This document shows, piece after piece, positions 22,516 through 36,000 of a stretch of 64,000 nucleotides of DNA (positions are counted from its first letter, which is position 1; every line of letters starts with the position of its first letter). This stretch comes from Sympetrum striolatum (lineage: Eukaryota > Arthropoda > Insecta > Odonata > Libellulidae). The position numbers and the translations under genes were made by a program. The notes beneath the pieces were generated by a model. It saw only the letters and a program-made list of their open reading frames with translations. It searched no databases and was not told where the DNA came from. Location: assembly GCA_947579665.1 (NCBI GenBank), contig OX388350.1, forward strand, positions 1,240,001-1,304,000. Direction: 5' to 3'.

Positions 22516-25500
22516 ACCTTTCTCGTTTTCAAAGAGTAGGGGAAAGTTAAGTAATAGAAAGAGAGGGAAGAAACCACTGCATGGATTAAAATGACTACGA
22601 TAGTACTGTTACCCTAAAACAGTAGCTTTAGTGTTCCTTGACACAGGTTGGGAATCCTTGGAAGATTAAAGACTTACTGTTTGCTCTCCCGACCACTCCT
22701 CGAAACGAGTTTTACCCTCCCTTTCGATATTTCAGATTGGACAATGGTTTAAATCGGTGCATTTATTTCGAAAGAAGTGAGCGCTCGGAAAACCCATTTC
22801 CAGAGTTAAATACTTCTTGATTCAATAGCGAAATATATTCTACTCAGTAATATTCTCGAGCATTATGATTTAACTGATTAAGCATTTTATAAACCAACGT
22901 CCATTCGCGTGGGACATTTAGCCTCCCTCTCATATCTTTTGTTTTGAGTGAAAGTGAATTCATTTGGAGAATGGTCACCGTGGATAAGTCGCGTTATTTA
23001 CCTGCGAAGAATTCCCAGCGACGGAATGTTTTGAGTGTTCAATATTTTTCTCGTTTTGAAGATCTGTATGGAAATTATATCAATTTCAGAAGAAAGTCAA
23101 CTATCCCAAAGCTATTGTAAGTCATTAATTTTTAGAAGGTTCAAAAATTATTGCGGCTTAACCTTCCCCTGAGATTTCTGATACATTTAGCACAAATTTT
23201 GATCAAAGTTATAAATTGGCCTTAAAGTACTGCCACTCCCTCTCGAGTACCAGATTTCGCATTGCATTTGTTTTCCAAAGTAATGGTGCAATTTGAAGAA
23301 CGCCAAATTAAAAGTAACCATTGCTACACATTAGAGTTTTCGCTGATTCGTATAGGAATTAACTGCCTAAATTAAACATTATTATAGAATTTCTTTTGCC
23401 TTATACTTCTAAGTTAAATCTGCAAAAAGAAAAAGGGCAACGAACTCAAAGATATTTAAATTCACGTTTCTTTCTAGGATTTTATTTCGAACAATTAGTA
23501 GTCAAATCTAGGACACCGTTTAAAAAAGTAATGATAGTGTTTAGTGAATTTTTATGATCCACAGAATCTCATATCAGTATACGAAAACTATCAATGTACA
23601 AATTTAGCTTGCAATGGATTTATATTTCCTATTATCAAAATCTATTTTAGTGGTCAACGCTTTTTATAATCTACACATGCATATGGAGTAGCTTTAATAT
23701 GCTTTTTGAAATCCCTTCAACAATGCATCCTTTGCAACGCCATATTCCCACTATTAATGTCTCTGTATCAGAATCTTCATGGATAACTCAATCTCGAATA
23801 CGCAATTAACATTAGACAAAAAAGTAAATTAATGAGAGGACGAAGTCTCGATACAAACTGAAACTACTTATCTCTTTCAAGTTCAATTTGAAATATCATC
23901 CATAGACCATTTGACAACTAAGTTAGCTTAGCTTAGCCACTTGAGATTCTATTTCGTAGTTCATCAATAATCTCTTCATTTACCACCGAAATAATTAAAT
24001 ATGACGCCTGAACAAGAAGAAGAGTGAACGTGACAGTAATGTCTCTATAACAGAGAGGAATATTCTTGCTTTTAACTCCATACTAATGGTTGATTGGGCC
24101 TGTTTTTATCCTGAATATTTCCTTAATAATAAGAGGATAAACCGAGAAATCCTTTAAACTTTCCCAGACGAGGCTTTGATATATGGATTAGAGAAATATT
24201 TTATACAATTTAGGTCATGTTTCTCTAGCAAGAGATTATAGAGATTTCTTTTTACAACCATACCTCTATAATTCTACGCTAATTGTCTTATGGATCGAAA
24301 TACTTATTGCATTCAACATATTCTGTAAGTATACTAAATTCTCTAAAATTTTTAAACTACTATATTTTCTAAATTTATGAACAAACTTTTCTCTAAATCT
24401 GTTTCGTATTTTAGTTTATCATTCTTCTTAATTTTTTGAAGAACCATCAAATTGTGACAAACAGAATTTTAGTATCGACGCAATTTTGCGAATTGGCAAT
24501 ATTTCTGGGACGGCTTAAGGACAAACATTATCGTATTTCTGTTTCAAATCTTCTGCTTAAATTTTGCTTCATTTCGTGGACGATTCCAACTCCAGAATTC
24601 CATCATTTCACGGAAGATGGACTCTGAATATGTTTTCCTATGTTTATTGTCAAAAAGAAATATCGAGACAATTATAAGATAAGCATTATTTAAGCATTAT
24701 AAGATGCGTTATTATCAATTTTCCAGTAATTATAAACCAAATCAGAATTGTTTATAAGCGCTCAAATGTTACGCGATGTCTTGAATTGGCGAGTGATTGT
24801 TAGGGGCCTCTCATCTCCGGCCACGTGTATCGGATTCAATAACCGGTGTGCCGCGGAGCACTAATGAAACGCTCTGCTTTTATCTACGCTTTATTATGCG
24901 ATTGATTTTCCGTGTTTGGTGAATGTGCCATTACTAGATTATCAGAATTATTATTTTATTCGTTATGATTGTCAGTGTTCACCGATCCGACCTACGCCAC
25001 ATTTCCTTTTAAATATCGAATGGCGTCCTCCGCATTCAGCATACTCACCATAGCAACCATTCGCTCTCCCTTAGTTTCATTCCACCCATCCTAAGTCCAA
25101 GCTCTCATGTTGATCATTTACCCAATACTTAAGGATCACTTCGACCTTTAAAGATTATATCTTTCCAGTTTTATCCAAATATGCTCCTAACATACTCCAT
25201 TATTATGTATTTACACTTCTGGCAAAAACAAGTTTCAGCTCTGACAATCATGAATCGAGTATTTCCTCTTCATTCGACAGTTACTAACAGTGCATACTAC
25301 CAAGCGCTCTAGCATTTTTGCTTCTTCATATCTGTCTACAATTCAATTCATTACATGAATTATAAAAAATATCCTCAACAAATTCATGTACTATTTCAAT
25401 ATTTTTTGTAAGAAGCTATAAACAATCAGTTGATTCGTATTATAAAACACAATAACCTTCGTTATCACAACTTCTTTCCTCAGATGCCTGATTCGTGCTA

Positions 25501-25832
25501 CTTTATCTGTCATACAATCTCGACATATGAGAGTTTGAATTGAATGTCGCAAACATTAGTGACCAGAAGGCAATAACGGAGAAAACATAACATGAAATCA
25601 CTTAAATTATCTTCGTTTTTACCGTTCATTACCGACACGAGTTAACGAGAACGTAACAACAGCTTCTGATCAAACGAATATAATTTAGATTTTAGTTTAA
25701 GCCTACTTCTAATCACTTTTCGGCTGCTTTTTACGTAAATACAATCTTCATTTCAATATAATTTATTCTCTCTTAGGTCGTAAGACAGGGTTTATAAGAA
25801 CTATTTGAAAATATTTGTATGCAGCATTTTAG
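22516..25832. other. Unassigned AT-rich DNA
   Basis: No gene, RNA or repeat family recognised over about 3.3 kb; ORFs of 63 codons or fewer. Confidence 0.55.
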
Positions 25833-26085
25833 ATAATAATAACAATAATAATAAATGGCCTTTATTCGGGCGAGATTGAGACTAGGGAGTCTCTTCTTAC
25901 ACCTAACCCATCGTCTTATGCGAAACAGAAAGAAAGAGATAGTTTGCAAAAGAAGAAAAGTAATATGTGGATTTTAAAAAACCTAAGCTCAGGGCTCAGG
26001 AAAAATTCCCACAGCAGAAAAACACTCACAAGAGGGGGAGTGTGAAAAACCTGCGAAACCCACAGATAGAAATCTATATTTTTGA
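25833..26085 (-). mobile_element. Retroelement 3' end with (ATT)n tail (minus strand)
   Basis: Starts with a (AAT)n run (25833-25853), then shares ordered blocks with the inverted copy at 39367-40085: GAGATTGAGACT, AGTCTCTTCTT, CTAACCCATCGTC, AAAAACCTAAG, GTGTGAAAAACCTGCG. Read on the minus strand the simple repeat is a 3' tail, as in non-LTR retroelements. No coding region is seen. Similarity beyond 26085 fades. Confidence 0.7.
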
Positions 26086-28084
26086 TGAAGGAGAAAGAAA
26101 GGAGTAATGATAGACAGGCAGTGAAAATATAGAAATTGTACAAAAAGAAAGGGGGAAAAACATAACTGACACTACAAACAATCAGATAAAATAAATCAAC
26201 TTCACTAAACTGACATCAATTATAGATGAATTAAATATACGTTGAACAATGGGAGATAAATCTCAAAGAAATGAAGACGGTAGTAGCATCGAACTTTTAT
26301 ACTTTGTTTTTATCTGTAAATCTCGTATTTCAATCAATCATCTTTCATTATGTTGAGAATCGTGTCACTGTACAGTTATAGAGTAATTCGTCTACGCTCA
26401 GAAAATTATAGTAGAGACTTTAAACTTTCCATCACATTTCAATGTCGTTTTACAGCCTCGATGTTAACTACTCATTAGTACTCTTCTGAGAGAACTCCAC
26501 TTACTCAAGAAAGTCTTGCAAAAGTGTGCTGTAAAGAGTAGTGTGATCTATTTATTTAATTGATGTCGTGTACTCACTGTTTGTCCATTTGTTATTACTC
26601 GTAGTAATGATAGTAATAAATTCTCAATTCGGCTGAAGCAAGATTGCTTCATCATTCCTTATTGTTTTCAGAGAACGTTTTTATGAATGGAGAATATGAG
26701 GATGGAAGATCCCGCAGCCGGGAATTGAGTGGATACACCTCTAGGAGAGGCTAACAGCTCTCTCCTAACAATAATTCTCCTCGAGGACCTGTTGTCTTAG
26801 CTGCTCTCGCTTCATCCGTCTCTCCAAATGAAACACCCGATGCATTTCCATAAGAAATTCTTTTCGGCAATTCACTCACAATCAGAGGGTGGCCAGACGT
26901 ACGCCAATGCGTGTTAAGACAGAATTTTCTTTTAATAAGTTAATTTAATAAAATCTGCCATTCTCAAACCTTAAATTCGGAAGACCATATTTATTTTCGC
27001 TGTTTATCACAAAATATCCATTCTTTACTGAACATAGCTGACTGGATGAATATTAATAATAGAGTGTAGAAATGACGATTGAGTTTCAATTGTAATGATT
27101 TATGCAAAACGCACCGTGACAATAATTTTTAAATTTACTTTAGCGTTTATGTAGAATACCTAAATTTTGTTGTAAAAAATGCTGTAAATCGCATTACAAT
27201 CAATCATATCAAATATATCATAATAACAGAATGTGTAACAAATTATGACTAATTTTAAGTTATGTGCACTCGAATTTCGTGAATATCTTAAGTTGTGGAA
27301 ATATATTATTTGCATTTATTCGTTCTTAATGAGTAGTATTTCGATTGTCTACAGTGTCACTAAACCTGTTTACTCCAAACTCTTGCTACGAGTAACTCAA
27401 CATCTTCGCATGACTTTCATAAGCCAAATATTAATCTGTTGACACTGTTGTGTGTTGCAACGTCTTTAATTTCACGGAATAACAAAATATTAAACCGAGT
27501 TTTTGGTATCCTTAACACTCCTCTCAAGATGACGTCCTCTCTCAATCGAGTTAATCACTTAACCACGATATTCACGAATCCACTGCATAACATCTTGTGC
27601 CCTTTCATATTTATGTTTATCTGTGCAATGCTTCTCATCCATCTCGTTCATTCTTATTCATGGAAACCTTCGCTACAAATTCTCTTTCTATTATTTTCAA
27701 TAAGATGAAAACACAGTTTATAGCTCCTATAAGAGATTTTAATATTTTCAATAAATTCTTCGGACAAAATTCCTAAGCAAACGTGGAAAATTCATTGCCT
27801 AATCACCGTTCCTCTCCATGTTTGTATTGGAAATATCTTTCATTCACGAACTATTTCCACGGAGATGCCTTCTGTTCCTCGCTTAACTTAAATCAAGTTA
27901 TACATAAATTAAAATCCTCAACAGGGACAACATTCGGTACAAAACATCAACCAAGCCTGGGTAATCACTTTCTATAGCGGTTTGAGGCACTTTCCTGGAA
28001 TCAGACTTTAGTTTAAACCGTTTTTCAATACTTCCCCATTCCCCGTCTCAATCGAAGGGATTTTCCTACGATACTTCTCCTTGA
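26086..28084. other. Unassigned AT-rich DNA
   Basis: ORFs of 60-90 codons only; nothing recognised. Confidence 0.5.
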
Positions 28085-28797
28085 ATGAGTGCCTATGCAG
28101 CGGAGAATGCCTTCGCTGTTACTTCCCTAGCTCGACAGAGAACACGGCAAACACGGTGTGTGTGCTGCAGACTCCATGCAACGATTGCCACCTTTTCTAC
28201 AACCGATCGTCCGAGTACAGACCTTTTCGCAGTCCGCCGCAGAACAAACTCCACTTCGGCGTCTTCGTCGCCCACACACGTGCACCTCACACACTCACGA
28301 ATCACGGCGGCTACACAAAGGGACCGCAAATCCCTCACTGCGTCCCTCCTGGGCCAGGGCAGACTCCCGACGGGGGCGATCTGTGTGTGTATGTTAAAGA
28401 TGCGTGGCGCTCCGTGCTTGAACCCGTCGGGTAATGGCCGTCCCCCCACGGCGTCGCTCCCTCCCCATCCGCCGGGGGATCGATACCGGGCATGCGTACG
28501 ACTTATCTCTCTCACCTTCGCTAGTTGGCAATTTACGACGTCGCCAATGACGACCGGCACTGTATCGAACACCCAATGCCTTACATACTGCACAGTTTTA
28601 TTCACGAAATCGGAGGACATGGAAAAGATAGATTCCCTTTGGTAAACAGTGGCCGACAGGAATGGCTGGTGCAGTCGTCGGGACATCGAAAGGCGTACCA
28701 TTGGGACGAGTATGAAGCCATCAGGGTGTGCAGTATTGCTTATACTCAAACAGTTCAATATCGAATTAGTCAGAGGGGAAACGAATTTTATCGCTGA
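28085..28797. promoter_or_regulatory. GC/CpG-rich island-like segment of unknown role
   Basis: The block to about 28560 is far richer in G, C and CpG than anything nearby (GGACGTC-free but with ACGGGGGCGATC, CCCCCCACGGCG, CCGCCGGGGGATCG). Open frames of 186 codons (plus, 28085-28645), 117 codons (plus) and 221 codons (minus, 28093-28758) overlap; GC-rich DNA has few stops, so these are not good evidence for coding. No domain was recognised in any. It could be a promoter/first-exon island, an exon, or an insertion from a GC-rich source. Confidence 0.3.
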
Positions 28798-31700
28798 ATA
28801 ACTTTAGGTAGAATATCTTTCATTTTATTTTCACTTTGAGTAATAAAAGGGATTGGATAACAAATGTATTTACTAACAATTGTTTCAGGAAGTATCTAAA
28901 AGACTGCGCATGGCCTGAATGCCTCAGATTTGCTTATATATATATTCCCACTCGAATATCCGAAAATATATATACTTTAAAGTCATAAGATTAGACTGAA
29001 AAGACCTTAAAGGCTGAATCTATTCATCTATGGTACTAATAATAGCGCTACTATCATTGTTACAACAGGTAAATACGTCCTACATCTTTACTAATTCGAT
29101 GCAGACATAATGTGATAGAATCTGGTCTATTTTTCTAATGGTTAATCATAAAACGAGTTAAATTCTGTCAATATTTCGAGGTCCCGGTATTACCTTGTTC
29201 TTTTAATTCGAGAGACATTTCTGCGATAAAAACATAGCTTTTTGATCCACCCAAACAAAGAAAGGTAATTCGGTTGAATTTACCGTTGCATCGAGATTAT
29301 CACATTCTTAGGGCCAAAAAGATGCTCAATATAAACATTTATAATCTCTTAATGTTTCTAAAATAAAAAATTCTGAATTTTATCATTACAGGCCCTACAC
29401 ATTTTTTTACTTTATAAGTGTAAAATGCATTATTTACGGAAGACTCATAAACCAATCTAACATTGAGATGAAAACAAGAGAAGGCGTTTCAAAAATTCAT
29501 TCCACGAATGAATAGACTTATCTTATAGATCTTAGTACATTTGGATGTAAATAATTTCATGGCCTTCCCAAGCGACAAACTTTCGGAAGATAATGTCAGC
29601 AAAGATTCTGGTAAATTTAAATTGTCTTATTTTGTTAGCATAGCAGTTTATAGAAAACAAATGCTGATTGCTGTTTTATTGAATTTGAATTGGTAGGGTG
29701 CCATTTTAACTCGTGCAGACATGGTGATTAATATGAATGATGATGATCCTTTAAATCGAAGCGTGATAAGTGATACATAATATTAGTAAACACGTCTGTA
29801 AAGTATTCAGTCCGAAGGCCGGTCTTCTTTTCCTGCAGCTTCCTTCTAATTTCTGTGATAATTATCACTAATTCGAAATAGAAATCTGCAGTGAAGGAGA
29901 CTAGGACGAACTGAAAGTGTGTTTCTCATAAAGGTGTATCAAAATTGACGTCATAGAAGATGTAAATGACGAGGGTGCTGTAGTCCAATCTAAAATTTGC
30001 GCTAAATTTGATTGCAGTTCGGAGACAACTATGTCTGAATTGGTGCAGTTGATAATAACTATAAGAAATAGACCGGAATTTAGGAATCGCGTTCATTTCA
30101 TAAAATCAAGAAACCAACTCAACCGGTTTCACTGCATTCACTCTAGATTCAGGTGTCTCTTAATAAACGAAACCAGTAAAGTCGGTTTCCTTATTTTCTT
30201 AATATAAGGACGGAGTTCTCCTAATCTCTTTGATTAAAAACAGTAAATTGTTATAGGTGCAGCTGGTAATGCTGAAAAAAACTTCACCAGTGAGATTTCA
30301 ATTTCATATTCATGATTATAATCACTTTATTTCTGAGGGCCTCCCCTTACAGTTTGAATAGTTCATTTCTTTAACGTCTTACAGAAAACAGCAGCTGTAA
30401 ATTGAAGGTAAAATAGTTGCAATACGACTCTCTTATCTTTGTTTAAAGTAAATCAAATTTTCTCGAAGTTAATCACGTTTCTTTGGAATAGATGGAATAC
30501 ATTCGATGACAGCATGTAAATTTGAAGTTCTAATATTATAAGGAAATTATTTTTGAACTTTCGGAGGATTTTATACTAAAAAGGAGCTTTTTCTTTGACC
30601 CCTCGTAGCTCCAGGAAAGTTCGAAGCGAAGTCATTTTCCACTACAAGACGCATCCAAGCCCTTGTTAGAAACTACTTAAATCACCGACGAAATATGTCG
30701 ATGGATGCTCCTCCCTGGAAGTCACGAAGAATTCTGCCAACTCTCCTGGTTGTTGAATTAAAAATTGAGGGCAGTTAAATACGCCGAATTAGGCATTCTT
30801 CGCATAAATATCCAAAGTTTGCGAACCTCAGCACTTTTGTTCGCCAAAGATCCAAACTTATGAAAATAGACGTTGCAAACATTTCTTAATCATTTACAGA
30901 GATTGATCATAAAAATATACGAATTAGGAATCTTTAATTCCTACAGTATTTATAGCATATATAACTTTGAATGTAATTATAACAAATATAAATGGATTCA
31001 CACCAAATCTATTTATATTAGTCTACATCATGGTCTCACTAGTCATACATTAATAAGGGAAAGTAGTGTGGAATTGTGTGAGCCCTTACAGGGAAAATAT
31101 GTTTTACTTTAAGAAGCTATAATCACCTCCAGATGGCGAATATTTTGATTAATTGATTCAAATCAGTCACCCTCATAATCTAAGAAATTTAACAGACTTT
31201 CCGAAATATTGAGACTTTATCCGATTCTAGTTCTTCAGCGGATTTATCAGAAATTAAATTGTTTTTTTTTATCGGAATCGGTACTGTTTAAAAGGAATGA
31301 ATTGAATTTTATCACCCTAGAATGTGTGAATTTAGGAATTCTTATTTTTTTGGATGATTAGAGTTCATCGGGCGCTTCTGAATCAGCTTCAATGGAATTT
31401 CAATGCTTTCTACCGGAAAAGTAAAGAGCTACTGGAGAAATGCATACAGAGTAATCAGTTGTAGCGACTGCCATTTAGAAACATACTCAAACGTAGAGGG
31501 ATCAAAGCACTGGTGAACATGCTCAAAATATTCGAGGGAAGATAGAACGTTCTAATACACAAAAGCAAATAATATGTGTTACGCGGTATTACCTAAATAA
31601 AAGAAAAACCGAGTATTCCTTCATAAATATAATTGCAATTGAAACTGATCCAAATGTTCAATACAGAAAACAAAACAGTTGCACTTGGTGAAATATGATC

Positions 31701-31964
31701 TGCGATGAAATGTGAACATAAAGATTCCTCTAAGCGTATACTGAGATATGATTGAAAACACTCTCTGTGTTCTAGTTACATTCCTTCCAGAACTGGCCTC
31801 CCTTAGCCAATTGAGTTTATCACACTTAAAATATTGGATTAGGAATATCTTTGTGCTGCTTTACAAGAGTAAAATCTAAGGTGTAACAAGAAACCTAAAT
31901 TTTCTTTAAGGGTATCTGTTTCCGTAGATACGACCGCCCTGTAACAGAATAGTAACAACAGGCT
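28798..31964. other. Unassigned AT-rich DNA
   Basis: No gene or repeat recognised; one 79-codon frame at 30873-31112 without similarity. Confidence 0.5.
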
Positions 31965-32300
31965 CAGTAAATCTGTATGCATGTCCGCCTCTTAAAAAAG
32001 CGGAGATCCGCCCGATTAAGAGAGTGGTGCTGTTGTCGTTGGTGCGAACCCAAAAAACCAACAAACGCATTCTGCGTGGGCGTTCGAGAGAGCTCGAGTG
32101 GCTCTTTTAATTTCGCGGACATTTCGCAATCCGGAGCAAAAGGGGTCAGAAGCAGACAGTTGAAGAGCGTCACGCAAAAGTAATATAGGAAGGGTTTGTG
32201 TGTTGCGAAGGGTGCGAAATGGGGGAGATTTGGTCGAAGATGGCGGACCGCTGATTGTTTTTGGAAGGAAACTCGAGGGTGTCTCAATTGCAATGATATG
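31965..32300. other. CpG-rich patch with ATGGCGG motif
   Basis: Locally CpG-rich non-repeat sequence with AAGATGGCGGACC at 32238-32250, a YY1/Pho-type site. Overlapping short frames on both strands have no recognised similarity. Confidence 0.3.
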
Positions 32301-32640
32301 CGATACAAATATCGAGCAAGAATTATTTAAGATCAAAATAAATATGGAAAATCATGCAGACGTCAAATCTGGAACGTGCATATATTCGTGCATGTGATTA
32401 TTGCAATATCATATTTTATAACGGATGTTGTAGAAGTTACATTAAAGATAATAAATATGTTATTTTTAAAATCGAAGGAACAGCGAGTTTTGCAGCAAAT
32501 AAAAGTTTTCGAATCTCAAGGATAGAAAAATCTGGGAGTATAATTGTTGTTTCTTTTTTTCGTTAACACTTTAGATTGGAGATTATTTTGTTAGAAAACG
32601 GTGTTTACATTCAAGATAACTTTATCTGGCATTAGAAAAC

Positions 32641-33072
32641 ATGTGGAAAAGAAATGAGATAAAATATCGACCTTTTGCATTTTCTTCTCAATCCTTAATC
32701 TCGGATTTAAAGCTTTGCGTGTATTTTTCCGTAGCAGTAACATTTTGTGTACAAGTATGCTTTATTAGCAGTACTAACTCAGGAAGATACGGCAAAGAAT
32801 ATGGATTTGAGGTTTCCAAAGTGCTGGATTTCGCCGCACGTTCAGTCATTCCAGCATTTTGCAAATTTGACTCTGTATCCCAACGTATTCTAACTTTAAA
32901 ATCCTCAACACCGTGGTTTAAGGTACTGGTAGGTATGGCGATGATTTATTGTGCTCTTACCGTACCATTTTTCTCATTTAGCGCGATATTTAGCCAAAAG
33001 AAAAGAACTACGCCATTTAGTTTTAAAAATAAACTAAAAATCAGCGATCGTTATGAAAGATATGATAAATAA
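32641..33072 (+). CDS. ORF of unknown nature (143 codons)
   Basis: A 143-codon frame with two hydrophobic stretches (about residues 25-42, LCVYFSVAVTFCVQVCF; about 93-113, FKVLVGMAMIYCALTVPFFSF) and a basic C-terminus. No family recognised. Its length is only mildly unusual for this composition, so a chance frame is the likelier reading. Confidence 0.12.
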   Translation: MWKRNEIKYRPFAFSSQSLISDLKLCVYFSVAVTFCVQVCFISSTNSGRYGKEYGFEVSKVLDFAARSVIPAFCKFDSVSQRILTLKSSTPWFKVLVGMAMIYCALTVPFFSFSAIFSQKKRTTPFSFKNKLKISDRYERYDK

Positions 33073-36000
33073 AAAAATATCATTTAAGAGTAAGATAAGG
33101 AGTATTTAAGTATTTCTTAGAAGAAAAATATTTGAGCTTTGAGTATTTCTTAGAAATGTCGTAGAAATGGATGGAAGTCATCCTTCTTATAAAGTTGATT
33201 AGGCGTGTTACTTTGCATATTTTAAATCATCGATAAATGATATATAATGATTATATTGCGTCATATTAATCGATTATTTGTAAATTAAAATGAGATAAAA
33301 CTAATTCTACTCTTAAAACCCCACTTTTTTCTTTTTTTAGTAGACAGGGATACGATGACTGTACAGTGAAATTATTTTCAAATCCGTAAAACGCAGGATA
33401 TTTCACCTGTTAACTAAACGGCCCTCATCATTACCATTTAATTTAATACTGAACCATTTTGAGTACAAATTCCAAAACTCCCTCTTCGTCGTCCATAACA
33501 TCCGTCTCTGTTGCTAACTCAGATGTTGGATCATCGGAGAGTGTAGATGCTCCATTATATCACCACCTCATTCAGCCTCAGTATAGATCGTAATGATTTT
33601 GCCATCAGGAGCTCCCCGCCATATAATGTTTGATATCTCCGCTACTAATACATTCTGAAAGGCAACGCCAAACCATGAATTCTTTGATAGCACTTTGCGT
33701 CTTCATTTATTCAGCCTTATTGCTCCGTTAATCATATATGAGAACACTAAAGAGAAGTATCGCGTACACTATTTCCGACATAATCTAGAAAGGCTAGACG
33801 ACCCCCTGATTAAAATTCTCCCCTGCCATTAATTACGGGAGTCACCGCAAAATACGCATTCCAAAGCCGAGAGAGTCCATAATCGTCGGAGTATTTTTTC
33901 TGGCGTGGAAGGATCGAATGGTTTTTCGGATTGTATTTTGCAGTGGGCGTGGCGATGAAAAAGTGATGAAGCCGTGAAATTTATGGAGCGGAAGGGACGC
34001 CAAGGGAAGGAATCGAACGAATTAAACGCGGAATGGGCAGCCCTTTCTCTGTTCGCCGTCCATCGCGCCAACCGCGGGTGTGCGATGTGTCGCTTATTTC
34101 CACGTGGGAATGTTCGATAGAGGAGACTCGTTTTTTCATAAATAGGACCTCAATAGTTTTTTAACTTAAAGTTTGTGTTTGATTTGGTGAACCATCCCAA
34201 GGTTGCGGTGCTGTACACTCACTTTGTGCTACTTTTTCGGTTGCCATTCCTGCGCTGAGGACACTTAATTTAGTCTCAAAAATGTCACATTGCAGTCTGC
34301 ACTTTCAGAATATATTTCATGTAAAAATACATTCGATGAGTGAATTTAAAATTGGATATTTTTCAAGTGTTAATTATTTTAATTTTATATATCAGTTTAA
34401 TTAACTTTAATACAAAATGGCTTTGCACTGTTTTAATTAATTTTAGGCAATTCATAGTCGTAAAATTGATTATTACGGATTTGATGCACGGCATAGATTG
34501 CGATTGATCAGTCAGGTACTGCAAACAAATATCCGAATCATCCGACATATGCAATTCTGAGCAAAGAATGGTTTTAGCAATGTGACAAGTGTTTATATTT
34601 GATAAAAAATTGACTGGATGTCACGGGTATGCAACAAAGAAACAACCGAGATACCCAGGTATTTGTACTCAGTGAAGAGTTAAGTTTTTAGGCTGATACT
34701 TTGAGAGAGAAATGCTTCTTCCCAGTAAACAAAAGACAATCACGTATCGCGAAAAAGAACTAGATCAAAGGTCCTGTAGATTCACAATTTATTTTTTCTG
34801 TAAATGAATCAAAATAGTTAAAGATAAAAGAGTAACTTTTTAACGGTCCTGCACCCTCTAACACTCACCTAGCAAGGAATATCTGATTATTTTTTCCATA
34901 AGATGTATTTAATAGGAAAATCACCTGTTTAGATGCACTCTTTCTGGAGTTATTACGATTGGCAATTTGTTATTGTTGCTGTTCTCAGATTATTTTGTGA
35001 AATTTTAACATTCCCCTTTTTCGGATTAGGCCTGGAAATATGAAAATCCCAATGATTCTATCCTAAGATCCTAATGAAAACGTCATAAACGATGATATGA
35101 AACTAAAAAACTGTGTAATGACAATAATTAAAATTGAAATGTTAATAAAATGAGCAAAAGAATTATTATAAATAATTTCATAAAATATTAACGGCCGTAG
35201 CTTAAACATTAAGTTAAGAGAAAACTCGAGCTACAAGGAAAAATACGAAAGGCATTAATATTTTCTTTTAGTCATAAATTTTGTTATAAATTCGTTTGGT
35301 TGTTGTCTATGAAATGTCTCGCCCGATTGTGTCGTCACAGTGGTGCCATCAATCGGCACTTGGCTGAAGCATCGATTGCACGTCAGAGCGACTTAATGAA
35401 GACATAATAACAAGTGAATAACGAACGGCGGCGTAATTGGTCGTCAGATATAAAGCCATTTGAAGCGATCCTTCGATTTTGAAATGAAGGATTCCGATCA
35501 AAAAGAGGGCAAATTTAGGGCTGCCAATCCATCGAAGACTTGTCTAAATAATTCTTACACAGTTTTTAACTTCGTTTAGGCTTTTAAAAAAGTTAAACTA
35601 GTAATTAATATTTTGCTAGGTGTTAGAAACCTGTGAATATTTGCCAGCCCGTCAAGGTGCTGTACAATGCCAAAAGTGGTATCTTTATGTAGCTAATTAG
35701 GATGTTTTGAAATGTATTTCTGAGACATTTTCGAGGGCAATTTCGACTTTTAACCGTCATTTTCAGCTGAAATGTACAATGTTGCAACTCGTATTTATGT
35801 AACACCTGAAAATTGCGAGACATTTAAAGTGATTTCAAGTAGACAATGTTTACGAGTTGAGTTTCAATAGGAGTCTAATTTCTTGAGCTACCCAAATACA
35901 TATTATGATAGCGAATGATATTCACATCAATTGCATTTATGCAAAATAAGATATATTTGGAACGCCGATACCGAACAGGAAAAAGTTTGCGAAAGAGTGG

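Noticed and set aside
30118..30140. AACCGGTTTCAC as another Penelope-like/hammerhead fragment
   Set aside because: Only the ACCGGTTTC word matches; there is no CUGANGA box or LTR-like flank.
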